Positions 45,575 to 57,400 of a stretch of 64,000 nt of DNA are shown here, in pieces (positions within the stretch are counted from its first letter, which is position 1; each line of letters begins with the position of its first letter). This stretch comes from Pyxicephalus adspersus (Eukaryota; Chordata; Amphibia; Anura; Pyxicephalidae): positions 47,783,494 to 47,847,493 of the forward strand of contig NC_092859.1 of NCBI RefSeq assembly GCF_032062135.1, given 5' to 3'. The notes beneath the pieces are model-generated. The model did no database searches, had not been told where the DNA came from, and saw only the letters and a list, made by a program, of their open reading frames with translations. A program made the position numbers and the translations under genes.

Positions 45575-47666
45575 CATTTAGGATGACAAAGTACACAGAC
45601 TACACTGCACAATGAGGATGTATACTGTATATTATCCAGAGAATGTATATATTCATAAGAATTCCATTATCAATCATTTTTTTCTCCAAAACTAAAACTT
45701 AACTAGAAAAACCTGTACCATTTTGCATGTTCATTTGATGATTATAAATCTCTACAGGCATGCTTTATGTTTTTTTCTGAGAAGCACTGTTGATTTTTGA
45801 TATATCACTTCCTCAGGGAGTAGGGCCATTTGAATTACTAATTACTTAGTTATGTAGACACGACTACATGTTTGAATTACTTTTCAACAGCAAATGACTA
45901 TAGTTCCCAAGAATACACAGAAATGTGTTGAATACAGTTTTTTTTATTAGGTAATGTTCTTGTGAAGATAAACTCCATTTTGCATCTTCCCCAGCATCAA
46001 GCCCTGACATTCAGAAGCCATTGAACTTGTTAGTGGCATAATAGGTTCAACTTTTGTGTTAAACCTATTTTAGAGGTCAAAAGGAGGCATGAATAACTTC
46101 TGATTTTCTTCTTTATTATTAATACTATTATTGTTATTAATAATAATAATATATTTGTGAGCAACAGCAGGATGCAGGTTGTACATTTTGTGGCATGAGT
46201 ATATTCACAAACCATTTTCCTTTGCTAAAAAAGCACAAAATGCACAAAGATTAAGAAATTAATACACACTAGGCCTTTTAAGTAGCCAATATTTTTTCCC
46301 CAAAAAGTTACCTTTAAATACTATTTTGGTAAAGAGACAAAATAAATAATAATAAAAAAAAGCAAATTTTAACACGTAACAGATCAAAAACAGATGTATA
46401 CAAGGACATAGATTTGTTTGTACTGCATATAATTACATTTTCCAAAATCCATTAGTTGAAGCATACATATTGTCATGTCCAATTATTCAATTTTAAGACA
46501 ATCAAATCATAATTCAATAGAACGTTCAACAACACAGATTACATTTTTCTTCATTGTTCAAACTTTCCAATTATTCAAAACAGAAATAAATGTGTGTTAA
46601 ATCCAGCATCTCAATGGGATGTAAAGATTATAAGGTAGAGACAAAACATGTAAAACTGTATCAGTCTTTTAATAGTTTATGAGTCATCTGCATTGTGCTG
46701 GCAAAACAGTAATAAACTGCATGAATATACTACAGAAATACCACACTTCCACTTATTGCATATCTGCAACTGGAAGCCTTCCATCACATATGTTTAGCAA
46801 TGTTGCTCTAGGGCACCCTGATGCAAGAGTAAAAAAATGAATCTTGCATGCTTACACATAACAATCGTTTGCTATACCTAGCGCAGTATCCAAGAGCAAT
46901 GTTTCTAAAGAATGTGAATAAGTAAATGTAACATTGAAAAGGTAATTGTAATTGAAAGTTTCATCTGTGGTCCTTCACAGATATACTGACCTATTTCTGA
47001 CCTGCATTTGACCTCCTTATAATATTGGTCTAATTCAGGCTGCTTTTGCATTGCCTTTGACTGTGAGTTCTGCTAAATAGTTTGAATGGAAAGCTTATGT
47101 ACTCAAGCTCTAAACCATCTGAATGGTAAACTTCTAGTTATATAATAAAAAGATGCTGGTAATGAGTAATTATTAATATTATTATTAGTTATTAATATAT
47201 AATAATATGTATATATTGTCCCTAAAGCAGGTGCTTAGGAGTATTTTGGTAATTTTGGCAAATACAAAATGTCAGAACCTGAGCAAAATAATAAATCCTA
47301 CAAAACAGAAAGGGCCAGCAGCACAAAACCATCAGGTAATTACCCACTGACAGTAGATCTACTTTTCCACTGTTGACTAGTGGAGTGGTGAACTTTTCCA
47401 CTAATACACAAAGAAAGTGTGCGCACGTATTGTATGTGCTGTAAAACATATCACAAAATAGTGTGAAATGTAGCACACTCTCTATCTGAAATATGTACTC
47501 TGTTTCCTAAAATCATAACCCTATGATTTTTTCAGGAAATATTTTCACAATTTTGTTAATCTAGCAATATTTTGCACTAAGGGTCTAATAGGGGATATAA
47601 AGGGATCTTATAAAGCCAGGAGAATTCCTCTACCATTTATAACATAACTATCCGATTGCCTATGGA
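45575..47666. other. Unassigned AT-rich DNA, no gene seen
   Basis: It contains (ATT)n-like tracts near 46113-46153 and 47170-47215. No repeat termini or coding features are recognised. Confidence 0.5.
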
Positions 47667-47801
47667 TAGGGATGAACGAACACCTGGAAGTTCGGGTTCG
47701 CCGCGTTCGGCCGCGTTCGGCTCAAAGTTCGGTTCCGGGTAGCCAAAATCGTAAAGTTCAGTACGGACTCGAACTTTACAGTTCGGGTTCGCTCAACACT
47801 A
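47667..47801. mobile_element. TA-flanked 'GTTCGG' MITE, copy 2
   Basis: It runs from TAGGGATGAACGAACACCTG to CGGGTTCGCTCAACACTA, the inverse orientation of the copy at 27914-28043. It contains a short duplication, CCGCGTTCGG twice (47701-47719). TA lies at both ends. Confidence 0.8.
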
Positions 47802-47819
47802 ATAATAATGGTTAATGGG

Positions 47820-47955
47820 TAGGGATGAGCAAACACCTGAAAGTTCAGGTTCGCCGGGCTCGGCCGAACTTTGGCTCAAAGTTCGGGTTCGGGTTCAGGT
47901 ACCCAAAATCGTAAAGTTCGGTACAGACTTTACAGTTCGGGTTCTCTCAACACTA
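47820..47955. mobile_element. TA-flanked 'GTTCGG' MITE, copy 3
   Basis: It runs from TAGGGATGAGCAAACACCTG to CGGGTTCTCTCAACACTA in the same orientation as copy 2, only 18 bp away. Copies 2 and 3 differ at many positions, so they look like independent or anciently duplicated insertions rather than a recent tandem duplication. Confidence 0.8.
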
Positions 47956-50059
47956 CTTACGGATGTTAAAATACTTTGTGTGCTGGAAGATAATAAATAG
48001 TTTTTATCAAAGGTGAACCAAAGTGTATTACTTTAGATAACTTTTCCAATAACTATTAAAAGAAGTGAACAGCAAAGGGAACTTCCAAACTCTAATAAGC
48101 CCCCTCTCCGCAGACCCCCACATCCATTAAGGAAACAGTCCACCAATGTCGGAACCCGCAACTGGTAAATGGAGCATGGGGTGTGGCATAGTCAGCAAAT
48201 GGAACACACACTTTCTGCACCTCTTTTCTCCAGTCTCCAGTTTTGTGCATTGAAAAGGAGGCTCATATTTAGATTGGGGAACTCCACATCATCTTTTTAT
48301 GTACTTTTTTTTACCCTAATAAAAAAAAACATCATCGAGACTTTACATATGTTTCTGTGAGTTGAACTGAGAATGAATGAAAGGGTCACATTTAGGAAAT
48401 ATTGCCAACTGACTTGGAACAAAAACCTACAATAACTAATAATTTCACGATAATAATTCCACACTAAAAATCACCAAATAGTAAGACTTTTACTGTAAGA
48501 GCCAACTTTTCCTTTTGACCTTGAAAATTGAATTAATAAATTAAATTTGACCTAGTTAGGATTTCATCACACATCCATCTTGTCTTTCACAAATGCATTT
48601 TATATTTACATAACTTTTTAAGAATTCAAGGTAAATAAATGTAGCTGTGTCTCTTCTACTGAACTTCATCCTTTGTATTGAAAAAGCATAACATTTAATA
48701 AAATATAAGCGAATCAGGAATTAATACAATTATGTATTCAGTCCATGACACCCTCTTCAGTACGTAAGTAAAAAAATCCTGTTGTAGTTGTACATAGTTG
48801 TACATAAGAATTTGAAATGTACAAGTTTATCTATTTTACACCTGTGTAAAATTTAATCTTTCAATAAACAAAGCACTATTCTCTTTCATAAAAAGTTTGT
48901 GTTGGCTATTGTTTTTCTGCAAATAGAATTTAGACATCTTTATTGTGCTGTTATGACACATTCCCGAATTGCCTATAAAGTTTCCCAAACAAGATGCATC
49001 TTTAAAAGTACCAATCTGGTTGAGTGATTAAGGTTTGCAATTGCCAGCCCTATTTTGGATTTTGTACTCATTAATTCCATCAGCGTTTCATCTCACAATA
49101 GTGTATTCCAAACGTGTCTCTCCAGGCAAGAGTCTTATTTTAGCAGAATATAAATTAGGAATCAATAAGCTTCTGTTGGAGGTTTATCTAAGGTGATTTT
49201 TTAGTACAAGAACCTATAATTGCCTGCAAAAGTAAGTTTTACTTGAGCTGCACAATTTAGGTTATCTGAGAGACAGGAAATGAAAAAAAGGCAAACAAAT
49301 ATTTAACACTGAAAACCTTGAAGGAAAATAAATGATAATAGAATCATGCCATTTACTTTCTTCTATCTTTGTCACACTTCTAACATTTAATCTCGTAAAA
49401 ATAATTGGCCTTCAAAAAAGAAAAGAAATAAAGCAAAGCCTAAACAGAATGTAGATTGTTTCTTGTATATAATGTCTGTACATTTATTATTTTTTTTATT
49501 TTTTTTTTTTTACATTTCTTTCATATCAGGTAAATATAAAATTATATGAATATTTTTTTAACTTACAGCCAGCCTAGTCTGTTGTTTTTTTTATTATATT
49601 AATTGCTATACTTTATAAACAAAGTTGCAATTAGATTTTAAAAGAATAGTTTTTAAGTAGTCAACAAGTAAATAGCAGGTGCTGGGCTTTCTAATTAGTA
49701 AGCCCCAGGTGCCCATAAACAAATCATTATGAATGCACCCAGTTGTATGTTTATCTTAGAATAAAGATTCAATACAAATAATTTAAAAGTAAAGGGTACT
49801 TAACTAAACTTAATGAAGATTTCTGAAATTAAAAATGCTTAAACCCCATTATATGCTTTATTTTGTATGTTACACATTGAGCAGATAATATTTCTGTATT
49901 GCCAGTAAATACCATCTTCCCTTCATAACTTAAACAAAAGCAAAGCAATCTCTTGTTGCATCATTACAGGACCATTACCAGGTCCAGACCAGCCCAGAAA
50001 TGAGGGAATGGGAATGGGAGTAAGCAGAAAATTCTTTAAATCGGTGCACAAGTGCCTGG
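47956..50059. other. Unassigned DNA; conserved-looking segment
   Basis: No gene is seen. The 48890-49270 segment is non-repetitive, with ATTAATTCCATCAGCGTTTC, GTTTGCAATTGCCAGCCC and other mixed-composition words, and is a candidate conserved non-coding element. T-rich runs lie near 49490-49512. Confidence 0.4.
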
Positions 50060-51153
50060 TAAAAGAATAGGAATGCCACCATCATGCTTCACTATGGGGA
50101 TAGTGTTCTTTTGGTGATGCTATGTGTTGTTTTTGTGCCAATAGTACCTTTTAGAATTGTAGTCAAGGTGGGGGGAATTATGAACAGTTACAAATACCAG
50201 TCCTCTCACCTTCAACACAACAATGACCCCAAGCATTCATGCTTATTTGCAAAAGAATGGCTTCACCAGAAGCCAATAATAACTACATTTTAAACTCTTT
50301 ATCAATAATACCATTAATAATTTGCATAACAAAAAACTCTTAACCAGCAAAAAAGCAACCATAAAATAAACATTTATAATTGAAACATTAAAAAAAACAA
50401 TTCCCAAATAAACAATGCCATGGTAACCATCAACCTTGCACATTACACCTATTCTGTGACCAACAAAGATTGCAGGTCCTGGAAGACAAAGTCTGCCTAT
50501 GACATAAGATTGTATTCCAAACCAACCACATCCGTAATGGCCCTGATCTGCCCAGCTCCGCTTTGGGCTCAGTAAACATAATATTTCAACCACCAGCTAT
50601 ATTCCACTTTCCCCGTTATACTATGCATTAACATACCTCCTAGACCCAGTCCAAGCAGATGATATGCCCACATGCTGAATAGGTACTATCCCTAGACAGT
50701 TTAACCCTTCAAGAAGACAGATTTAGTTACAATTACTTACAATATTACATTAGTTACAATACAATCTTGTAAGTATCTGCAGAAGTGTAATAAGATGCTG
50801 CTTTGCTAAGCCTTGTCTGTAGGATGGCTGAACAATTAAAACCAGGCTGGTGTGGCAGCACAATGGGCAAATATTGCCAAGTCAAGATATGCCATGCTAA
50901 TAGACGTATACTCAAGAAGACTGGATGCTGTAATTAAAATAAAAGGTGCCTCAACAAAGTATTATATTAAGGGTGTGAACACCTACTGTATGTAACCAGC
51001 TTTCTGTCCCCATTTTATTTTTCATATTTTTCCCTAACATAGGGAGAGAGATTGTTTTTCAAAAAAGTTTTGAAAAGATTTATTGTGTCATTTTCTTACG
51101 TCACAAAAACCTGGCATTTACCAAGTGTGTGTACACTTTTTATATCCACTGTA
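50060..51153. pseudogene. Rearranged Tc1-like transposase pseudogene
   Basis: Three pieces of one Tc1-like family are present. On the minus strand (about 50165 to 50070) the block NSKRYYWHKNNT...HHQKNTI...VKHDGG corresponds to the family's RYVWR...NTIPTVKHGGG. On the plus strand (50178-50277) MNSYKYQSSHLQHNNDPKHS and FAKEWLHQK correspond to the later HDNDPKHTSKxTKEWLHQK. After an unrelated insert, QWANIAKSRYAMLIDVYSRR (about 50864-50925) and the 3' end continue, closing with ACACTTTTTATATCCACTGT followed by A. The first block is therefore inverted relative to the rest. The 5' part is missing. Confidence 0.75.
50278..50855. other. Unidentified sequence interrupting the Tc1 pseudogene
   Basis: The Tc1 coding frame stops after LHQK at about 50277 and resumes near 50855, so about 570 bp of other DNA replace the segment that should encode the VLEWPSQSPDLNPIENLW region. 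The insert has a minus-strand frame containing SWADQGHYGCGWFGIQS, which I do not recognise. Terminal inverted repeats or duplications were not found. Confidence 0.5.
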
Positions 51154-53154
51154 CATGTATCAGTACGATGATTTGACATATTAATGCTTAAAAAATTTCA
51201 CTTTCCTGCAAATGAACGATACTAAGTTAGTTTATTGATTAATAGTATTTTGTGTGTCAAACATTATTTGAAATATTAAATGATTAAATCTGAGCTTGAT
51301 AGGTTATCATCATGTTTTTGGCCAACACAATCTTTCACCTTAAATGGAGAACACAATTTCAACAAAGAATGACATAATGTACATAACTGTTTCAGTTATG
51401 TTTCTCTTATAAAACTTGAAAGGATCATGACAATAAAGTAGGCAGCCCATCCCACTTAGCACACAAAAAGGATTATGCAACAAAAATCCATGTGCCACTT
51501 TCCACAGAAAGAAAGCAGGAACAATAAGTCGAAGTTTATGCAAATAATTGACCTGAAGAGGTCTGATGTTTTATTAACAAAGCTTAGATAGGTACCCACA
51601 CATAAATATTCAACAGTCATAACTCTTAACACTGGTTTATTGGTTCAAAAACTTCTTGACATGCAATAAAGGCTATCAGTATGTTTTTACACTAACATAA
51701 TATTCTAAGAAATGTCCCTGCTTCTAATAATCTGCAATAAAAAATATATGATTAACCAGATTTGCATACGAAATAAAAATATATTCCTCAAAAACCTACT
51801 ACGTAAATCATCCCTGGGATCCTGCATCTTTAAATACAAGTCTGCCCAAGTTAGCGCCTACATTCCTACCTGCCAAATACTTCCCAATATTCCTAATAAG
51901 ATATCAGAATTGTAATATTTTTCTATGAGCTACCTGACCGTTGAATTGGACAATTCCAGTGCTTCCCTTTTATAGTTATTCCTTCCAAGAAAACTCATAC
52001 CACACAACATGGATATGAAATGGCCACAGAAGAGTTTTAATAAACAAACATAACAGTAAATAATAGTTTACATCATAACATAATCAGCAAAATAGGTGCT
52101 GCCCTATTTCAAAAGGGTAAGGATGGTGTTGGGAAGCCTAAAGAGGATTGACTGAATTGTGACAACATTGTTACATCAATTAGGGGGAAGGGAAGGGTAG
52201 GACAACTTTCTCCCACCTAGGAGCTTCCGGAATAACTGCAAAAGGTCCTTCCCCTGTGTTTTTTTTCCCAGCTACTTAACCTCTACACACCAGGTAAGAC
52301 CTTCACTCCCAGCAAAAACCACCTATGTTTAACTCCTCCTTCTTCTAATGACTAAAAATCTGTAAAGCTTTTGCAATGTTTTCATATAAAAGTTATAAAA
52401 CTTTAGTGTGCAGTGTTCAAATGCCTAATAAAGAACACCATCATTATTCAATATATTTTAGTTCTAAATGACTATATCCTACTATAGTACTCCATCCAAG
52501 CATCCAAGTACAGTGTTGAACTAAGTAAACTGGTTACATGCCAACATAATTGTACCTCTTTTTATTCATACTCCAGACATTCAGCACAGTGACATTGCTG
52601 AGCTGTATCTGCACTTTTTATATATCACTGCCCTGTTTCCTGTCACTCGATTAGAGCAAAAAAAAAATAAAAAAAAAAAAAAAAACAATATCCACACTGG
52701 TAAGCTTTTACATGTGCTCTCACCTGTAAACCTGGCTTATGCTGCTTAAAATATGGTAGGATAACTTTATTACACAATTTAATATAGACTGATTAGCTCA
52801 GACAGCTGGCACTCTCAGCTTGATTTTTGGTGACATTATAAAACATATACAGACAAGCGCTTGCTAATTATACTAGCAAAATGTAAAAATATACTTAGTG
52901 ATGCTTACATAACTGGAATAAATGCACATAATTAAGCTTTACTAAAAAAACCTTACCAAAGTTGTGAAAACTGCATATATACTAAACATATCTATTTATC
53001 AGGATAGATTAATTAAATTAGAATTTCGTATATGCATGTGCATGTCTAAATGTATGGAATTTTAAGCAGACAGCCTTGTGATTTGCTCACATGTGCAGCT
53101 GGCATTTCTCAGGTCAGCAATGTCACCTCGTTGTCTCTGGTCTGCTCTCTAGAC
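51154..53154. other. Unassigned DNA, no gene seen
   Basis: AT-rich with an A-rich tract at about 52660-52685. A GC-richer piece near 52080-52320 (AATTAGGGGGAAGGGAAGGG) stands out in composition but matches nothing I can name. Confidence 0.45.
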
Positions 53155-53450
53155 CAGCGGTCACCAACCGGTGGGCCACAAGAAAATTTTGGTGGTCAAT
53201 GGCTCTGGTTGGTGCATCTCCGAGGAGAAGGACCCCGCTGGGGGGATGCACTGGCCAAAGTCGCAGACCATGTCTCCTGGAGACATCGCAGGCTCAGGGA
53301 GGTGGGCAGGTTATATCTCTGGCTCCAACCTGCGATGGGAGAGTGGGCGGGTTCTGGCATAATGACGTTACTAAAGAGGAAGTTTCTTCCCCTTTGAGTG
53401 ACACCCCGCTCCCCTTAACAATTCACAGCATGCATCCCTCCCCTTTCAGG
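53155..53450. mobile_element. hAT-like MITE, inverted relative of 21771-22076
   Basis: The left end CAGCGGTCACCAACCGGTGG is a hAT terminus. The interior words CTGCGATGGGAGAGTGGGCG, GGTTCTGGCATAATGACGT and CCCCTTTGAGTGACAC are the reverse-complement counterparts of the 306-bp element at 21771-22076. The right terminus is eroded, so the end is approximate. Overlapping open frames are artefacts of the GC-rich composition. Confidence 0.7.
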
Positions 53451-54154
53451 GTGCTAATTCAGCTTACAGGCGATCTACTATGTTTCTGGAACTATGTATT
53501 ATTGAAAGCACCTGAACCTTAACCCTCATTCACTAAACGTAACTGAAATCACTGGAGAGAAATTTGTTTTTGGGTTTTACTGAGATTTTAGCGATTGTTA
53601 GAGTGCACAACATTAGCATCTTCCTTTTGCAATGCCAATGAGGACAAACCATGCAGGATGATTCTAGCTGAAGGTTAGAGCCATTTAACCAGAAGGGAAG
53701 ATCTCACCTCTTTCACCTCCTTGAACAGGAAGATCACACCATACCAGTTGGGAGGTATGGGGGCTGTGTATGGAAGCATCTACTTCAAAGAATTCTCCAG
53801 TCACCTTGCCTGGATTATTAATACTAGTTGATGATCCCCAAAGGAGCCTGGACTAGCTGGTCAGCTGAGTCAAAAGTACTTGCCCCCAGTGCAACAGTGA
53901 CATCAACTAGAGAATATCTGCAGGCACATATGAACAGTGTATTTCCAAAAGTGGGAGGACATTGAGTAAGGGGTGGATGCAAAGATCTGGCTGAATGTGA
54001 TAAGGGGTCCTGGCTTTAAAAAAAGGGACAACAGACCCCAAATATTTCTCTTTCTCTTTAGAGCCCAGCCAAGGTGCAGGATATACAGGACAGACTCCTA
54101 GCGTAACGTATCATTTTACTTTTTCTGTGTATTTGTTACCAGCTTCTTTAATAT
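53451..54154. other. Unassigned DNA, possibly an old retroelement
   Basis: The composition is more balanced than the surroundings and lacks AT tracts (for example CCACCTCCTTGAACAGG-like words near 53715), but no ends, frames or family words were recognised. Confidence 0.35.
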
Positions 54155-54493
54155 GGGCAGCATGGTGGCTCAGAGGTAGCACTCTTGCCTTTGCTGTGCT
54201 AGGTCCCAGGTTCGAATCTCGGCCAGGACGCTATCTGCATGGAGTTTGCAGGTTCTCCCCGTGTCTGCGTGGGTTTCCTCCGGGTACTCCAGTTTCCTCC
54301 CACATCCCAAAAACATGCAGTGAGGTTAATTGGCTTTCTCCCAAAATTGACCTTGGACTGTATTAATGACATATGACCATGGTAGGGACCTTATATTGTG
54401 AGACCCTTTGAGGGACAGTTAGTGACACAACTATGGACTTGTACACCGCTGCGTAATATGATGGTGCTATATTAATACTGTGTAATATTATTA
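54155..54493 (+). mobile_element. tRNA-derived SINE, full-length copy
   Basis: This is the best SINE copy in the window. The head is GGGCAGCATGGTGGCTCAGA with GGTAGCAC (box A region) and CAGGTTCGAATCTCGGCC (box B), giving an internal polymerase III promoter pattern. The body has GCATGGAGTTTGCAGGTTCT, CCGTGTCTGCGTGGGTTTCC and AAACATGCAGTGAGGTTAAT. The tail AGGGACAGTTAGTGACA, ACACCGCTGCGTAATATGAT, ATTAATACTGTGTAATATT equals the L2 LINE tail seen inverted at 40583-40650. The head is a decayed tRNA, not a functional tRNA gene. Confidence 0.9.
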
Positions 54494-57400
54494 ATTTTAA
54501 ATAATTGTTGTGTATTTGTTCATTGTTTTTGTTATTAAATATCTTGTTATTTAAGATCTGCGCATTTATTAGGCTAATAGAGATATAGTAAAGGTACAGC
54601 TCTCAAGAAAGGGGATAACATAAGGGAAACAGAATTTTTTCTTTCATCTATAGAACTAAGAGATTCCAGATTTTGAAGATGTTTCTAACCTAATTGAAGC
54701 CAACTGAAACACATTTTTTGAGTTTTAGTTTTGAACAGGGAGGATCTTTGAGAAGCAATGATGTCAAAAGAAAAAGCATCTACAAATAGTTGTGATTGCT
54801 TTTCATAAACACTTGTATCCAACTAGCCTAAAACAGCTGTATGCAAATGTAAAGAAATGGTTTATAATATTAGGTTATATCTGTACTACTGTACTGGCTT
54901 TGATTTGACCACAGGGGAGAAAATTTAAATGGTTTTCCAACTTACCCTAAAATGAGGAAAAACAATTTATTTTTTGGATATTTGGATGTGATTAAAGTAA
55001 GACTTGCAAATACTTGTTTAATTAAGGTTGTACAATGCTCTTAGTAGCGATCAAACGAAATGCAGCAGCCAGCAGTAATACATTATGTAACACTGTACCT
55101 TGTTGCAAATCAGCTACTTGTTTAAAGATACTTGTGGCTAAAATGCTAAAATTTCAGCTAACTGAAATGCAGCTAACTGAATAGAAATTACAGTCAAAAA
55201 CTTATTTCAACTGAACATGAGCAAAGGATCAGAATCACAGAAAAAGTCTGCTGTTAAAAGTCTTGAAAATAATTATGTATTTATATGCAGGACTTTCTAG
55301 TTCCAGTGTGATGAGTCTGCATTTTAATCAATGAGAAAATTGTATTATTTAATTATCTTAAACTATATTTTATTATCACATAAGAGTATGTCTTTAAATA
55401 TATGTTTTCTCTTAAAATATGCAAATACAAAGGTAGCATTGTCTGTGCTGTGTTTCACTGGATGAGATACAGCCAAAAGCTTGCCTTTTTGCTACATTTT
55501 TTTCCTTGATTTAAGAAATAATGACCTTGTAATAAAAATGCTCAGCAAAGAGTTATAATCCCTTCAATGTGATTTTTCTGAAGATAACCTAAATTTTTAA
55601 ACCTTTGTAACTTGGCAATGCCTGTGAATCGCAGTTGGACATCAACAGGTTTTAAGATTTAGAAGTTGCAATGTAGGCTGTCATGGCATTAATTTGAAGT
55701 AGAGTATTGAGCTAGATATTTGGATTGATATGAAAATGACTTCCAAGGCTTAACACACAATAGGACCAGTAAAGTATGCACTTTCTGCAAGGAAAATAAC
55801 TGTTGGTCTTGAAAGTTGGCAAAGATTCTACTCACAACTTTTTTTTTAATCACCTATAATTCTATTAACCCTATAGCAATCTGATCAAAGAATATGATCG
55901 TATCAATAGTTCCTTCAATCCATCAACTATAATATGCATATTTGTAACATTTTTGTCTTTGATATATAATAAATGTTAAAAAAAGGAATAAAGGAATAAA
56001 GCTTTATTCCACCCACATATTAAAATACCCACAACCTTGTTTTGGCAACCTTCACTGTGCTGTATGCCAACATTTAAGATCATCTATCCATTGGTGCTGG
56101 TGTTCTGGTTTGCATCTGTATGAAATTTAATCTGAACATTTGTCACTCAGGCGGGAACAAATAAAGCCAAACATTTGATGTTTGGTGATCAGAATTGGCA
56201 CAGAGTAGTATGTTATAACTGACAGTATCCAGTGTGCAAAAAGTGTGTAACCCACTTACTGGCACTTTTGGCAAAACCCTGAACTTCTGTCTGCCCCAAA
56301 GAGTGGCAAGGGCCATCATTGGGAGAGGGGGCTTATTCCCCATAACTTAAGCCCCCCACCCATAGACCAAAACACGGTTATTTGGAATCTGTAAGCACTT
56401 ATTTATAAAGGGACCCCCTCTATATGCTGCCTGACCTTGGGGAATGAGTACAAGGGTACATTGTACCCCTTACCCATTTCATGAAAGGATTTAGAATTCT
56501 CTAGAAATAAACCACAATATGTTTATTTTTTTTACAAATACTTATTACTGCTGAAATATGTAAAGTGCCCGACAATGGATTATCCATCCAACTGCTCATC
56601 AGTATCTTTGATGTCCTACAATGACCTAAGGGGTGTGACATGTCCCACGAAGATCCATTCATCCAACCTCAGCAGTTTAAAAAGCACCGATTTGTTCAGC
56701 CAGGATGCTTGCCCTCATTTGCCCCGTTTGTGATTGGCTGAACAAATCTAAACAATGACAAAAGCTGTCACAGTTTGTTGTCTGAATTATCTAAGCCATG
56801 CCTTGTGTAGGTTCAGCTGAAGTTGCCTCTATCATTGGCTAATAATGGGATTCCAGATCTGCCACAAATCGACCAGAACATTAGTCAATAGGGGTGAACA
56901 GTCAGCGAACCAAACAGAAGCAAACTCAACCAACACTTCAACACAACCCATTGCTTTAAATTCCCAAAAGAACATAGGTAGTTCATTTGGAAACAAGAAA
57001 AAAAAACATTACCCATTAATGGCATTCTGGAAATACTGCTACAGTTCTAGTTAGAATAGCATTTTAAATAATCCACTGTGTTTTCTAGTTCAGTGAACAG
57101 CCCCCTGTTATCAATAGGAATTCTTCCATTCTGGGAAAAAGCAATCATTTAAAGCTGTTATGAATGTCACTATAGTAAATAAACCAACAGAGAAGGCTCC
57201 ATTGTGTCAGTTGTATTCAAGGGTAGCCTATTGTTAACTAGGTCTAAAGGGAAGACACAACAAATGTGCTTTTTTGACTGCATACACTTTTTGTTTCACT
57301 TAGCTTACCTTAGCAATGTAGTATTTTACAGAAAACCAACTTGTTGAACGGTTGAACAGAGATGGTCATGAGGCAGGCATCACGCATAGCTAATCTACTA

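Noticed and set aside
53091..53522. 143-codon frame as a gene
   Set aside because: It spans a hAT-like MITE and its flanks, with no domain and frames open in three phases.
54155..54235. Functional tRNA gene
   Set aside because: Box A- and box B-like words are present, but the cloverleaf is not intact and the sequence continues into a SINE body.
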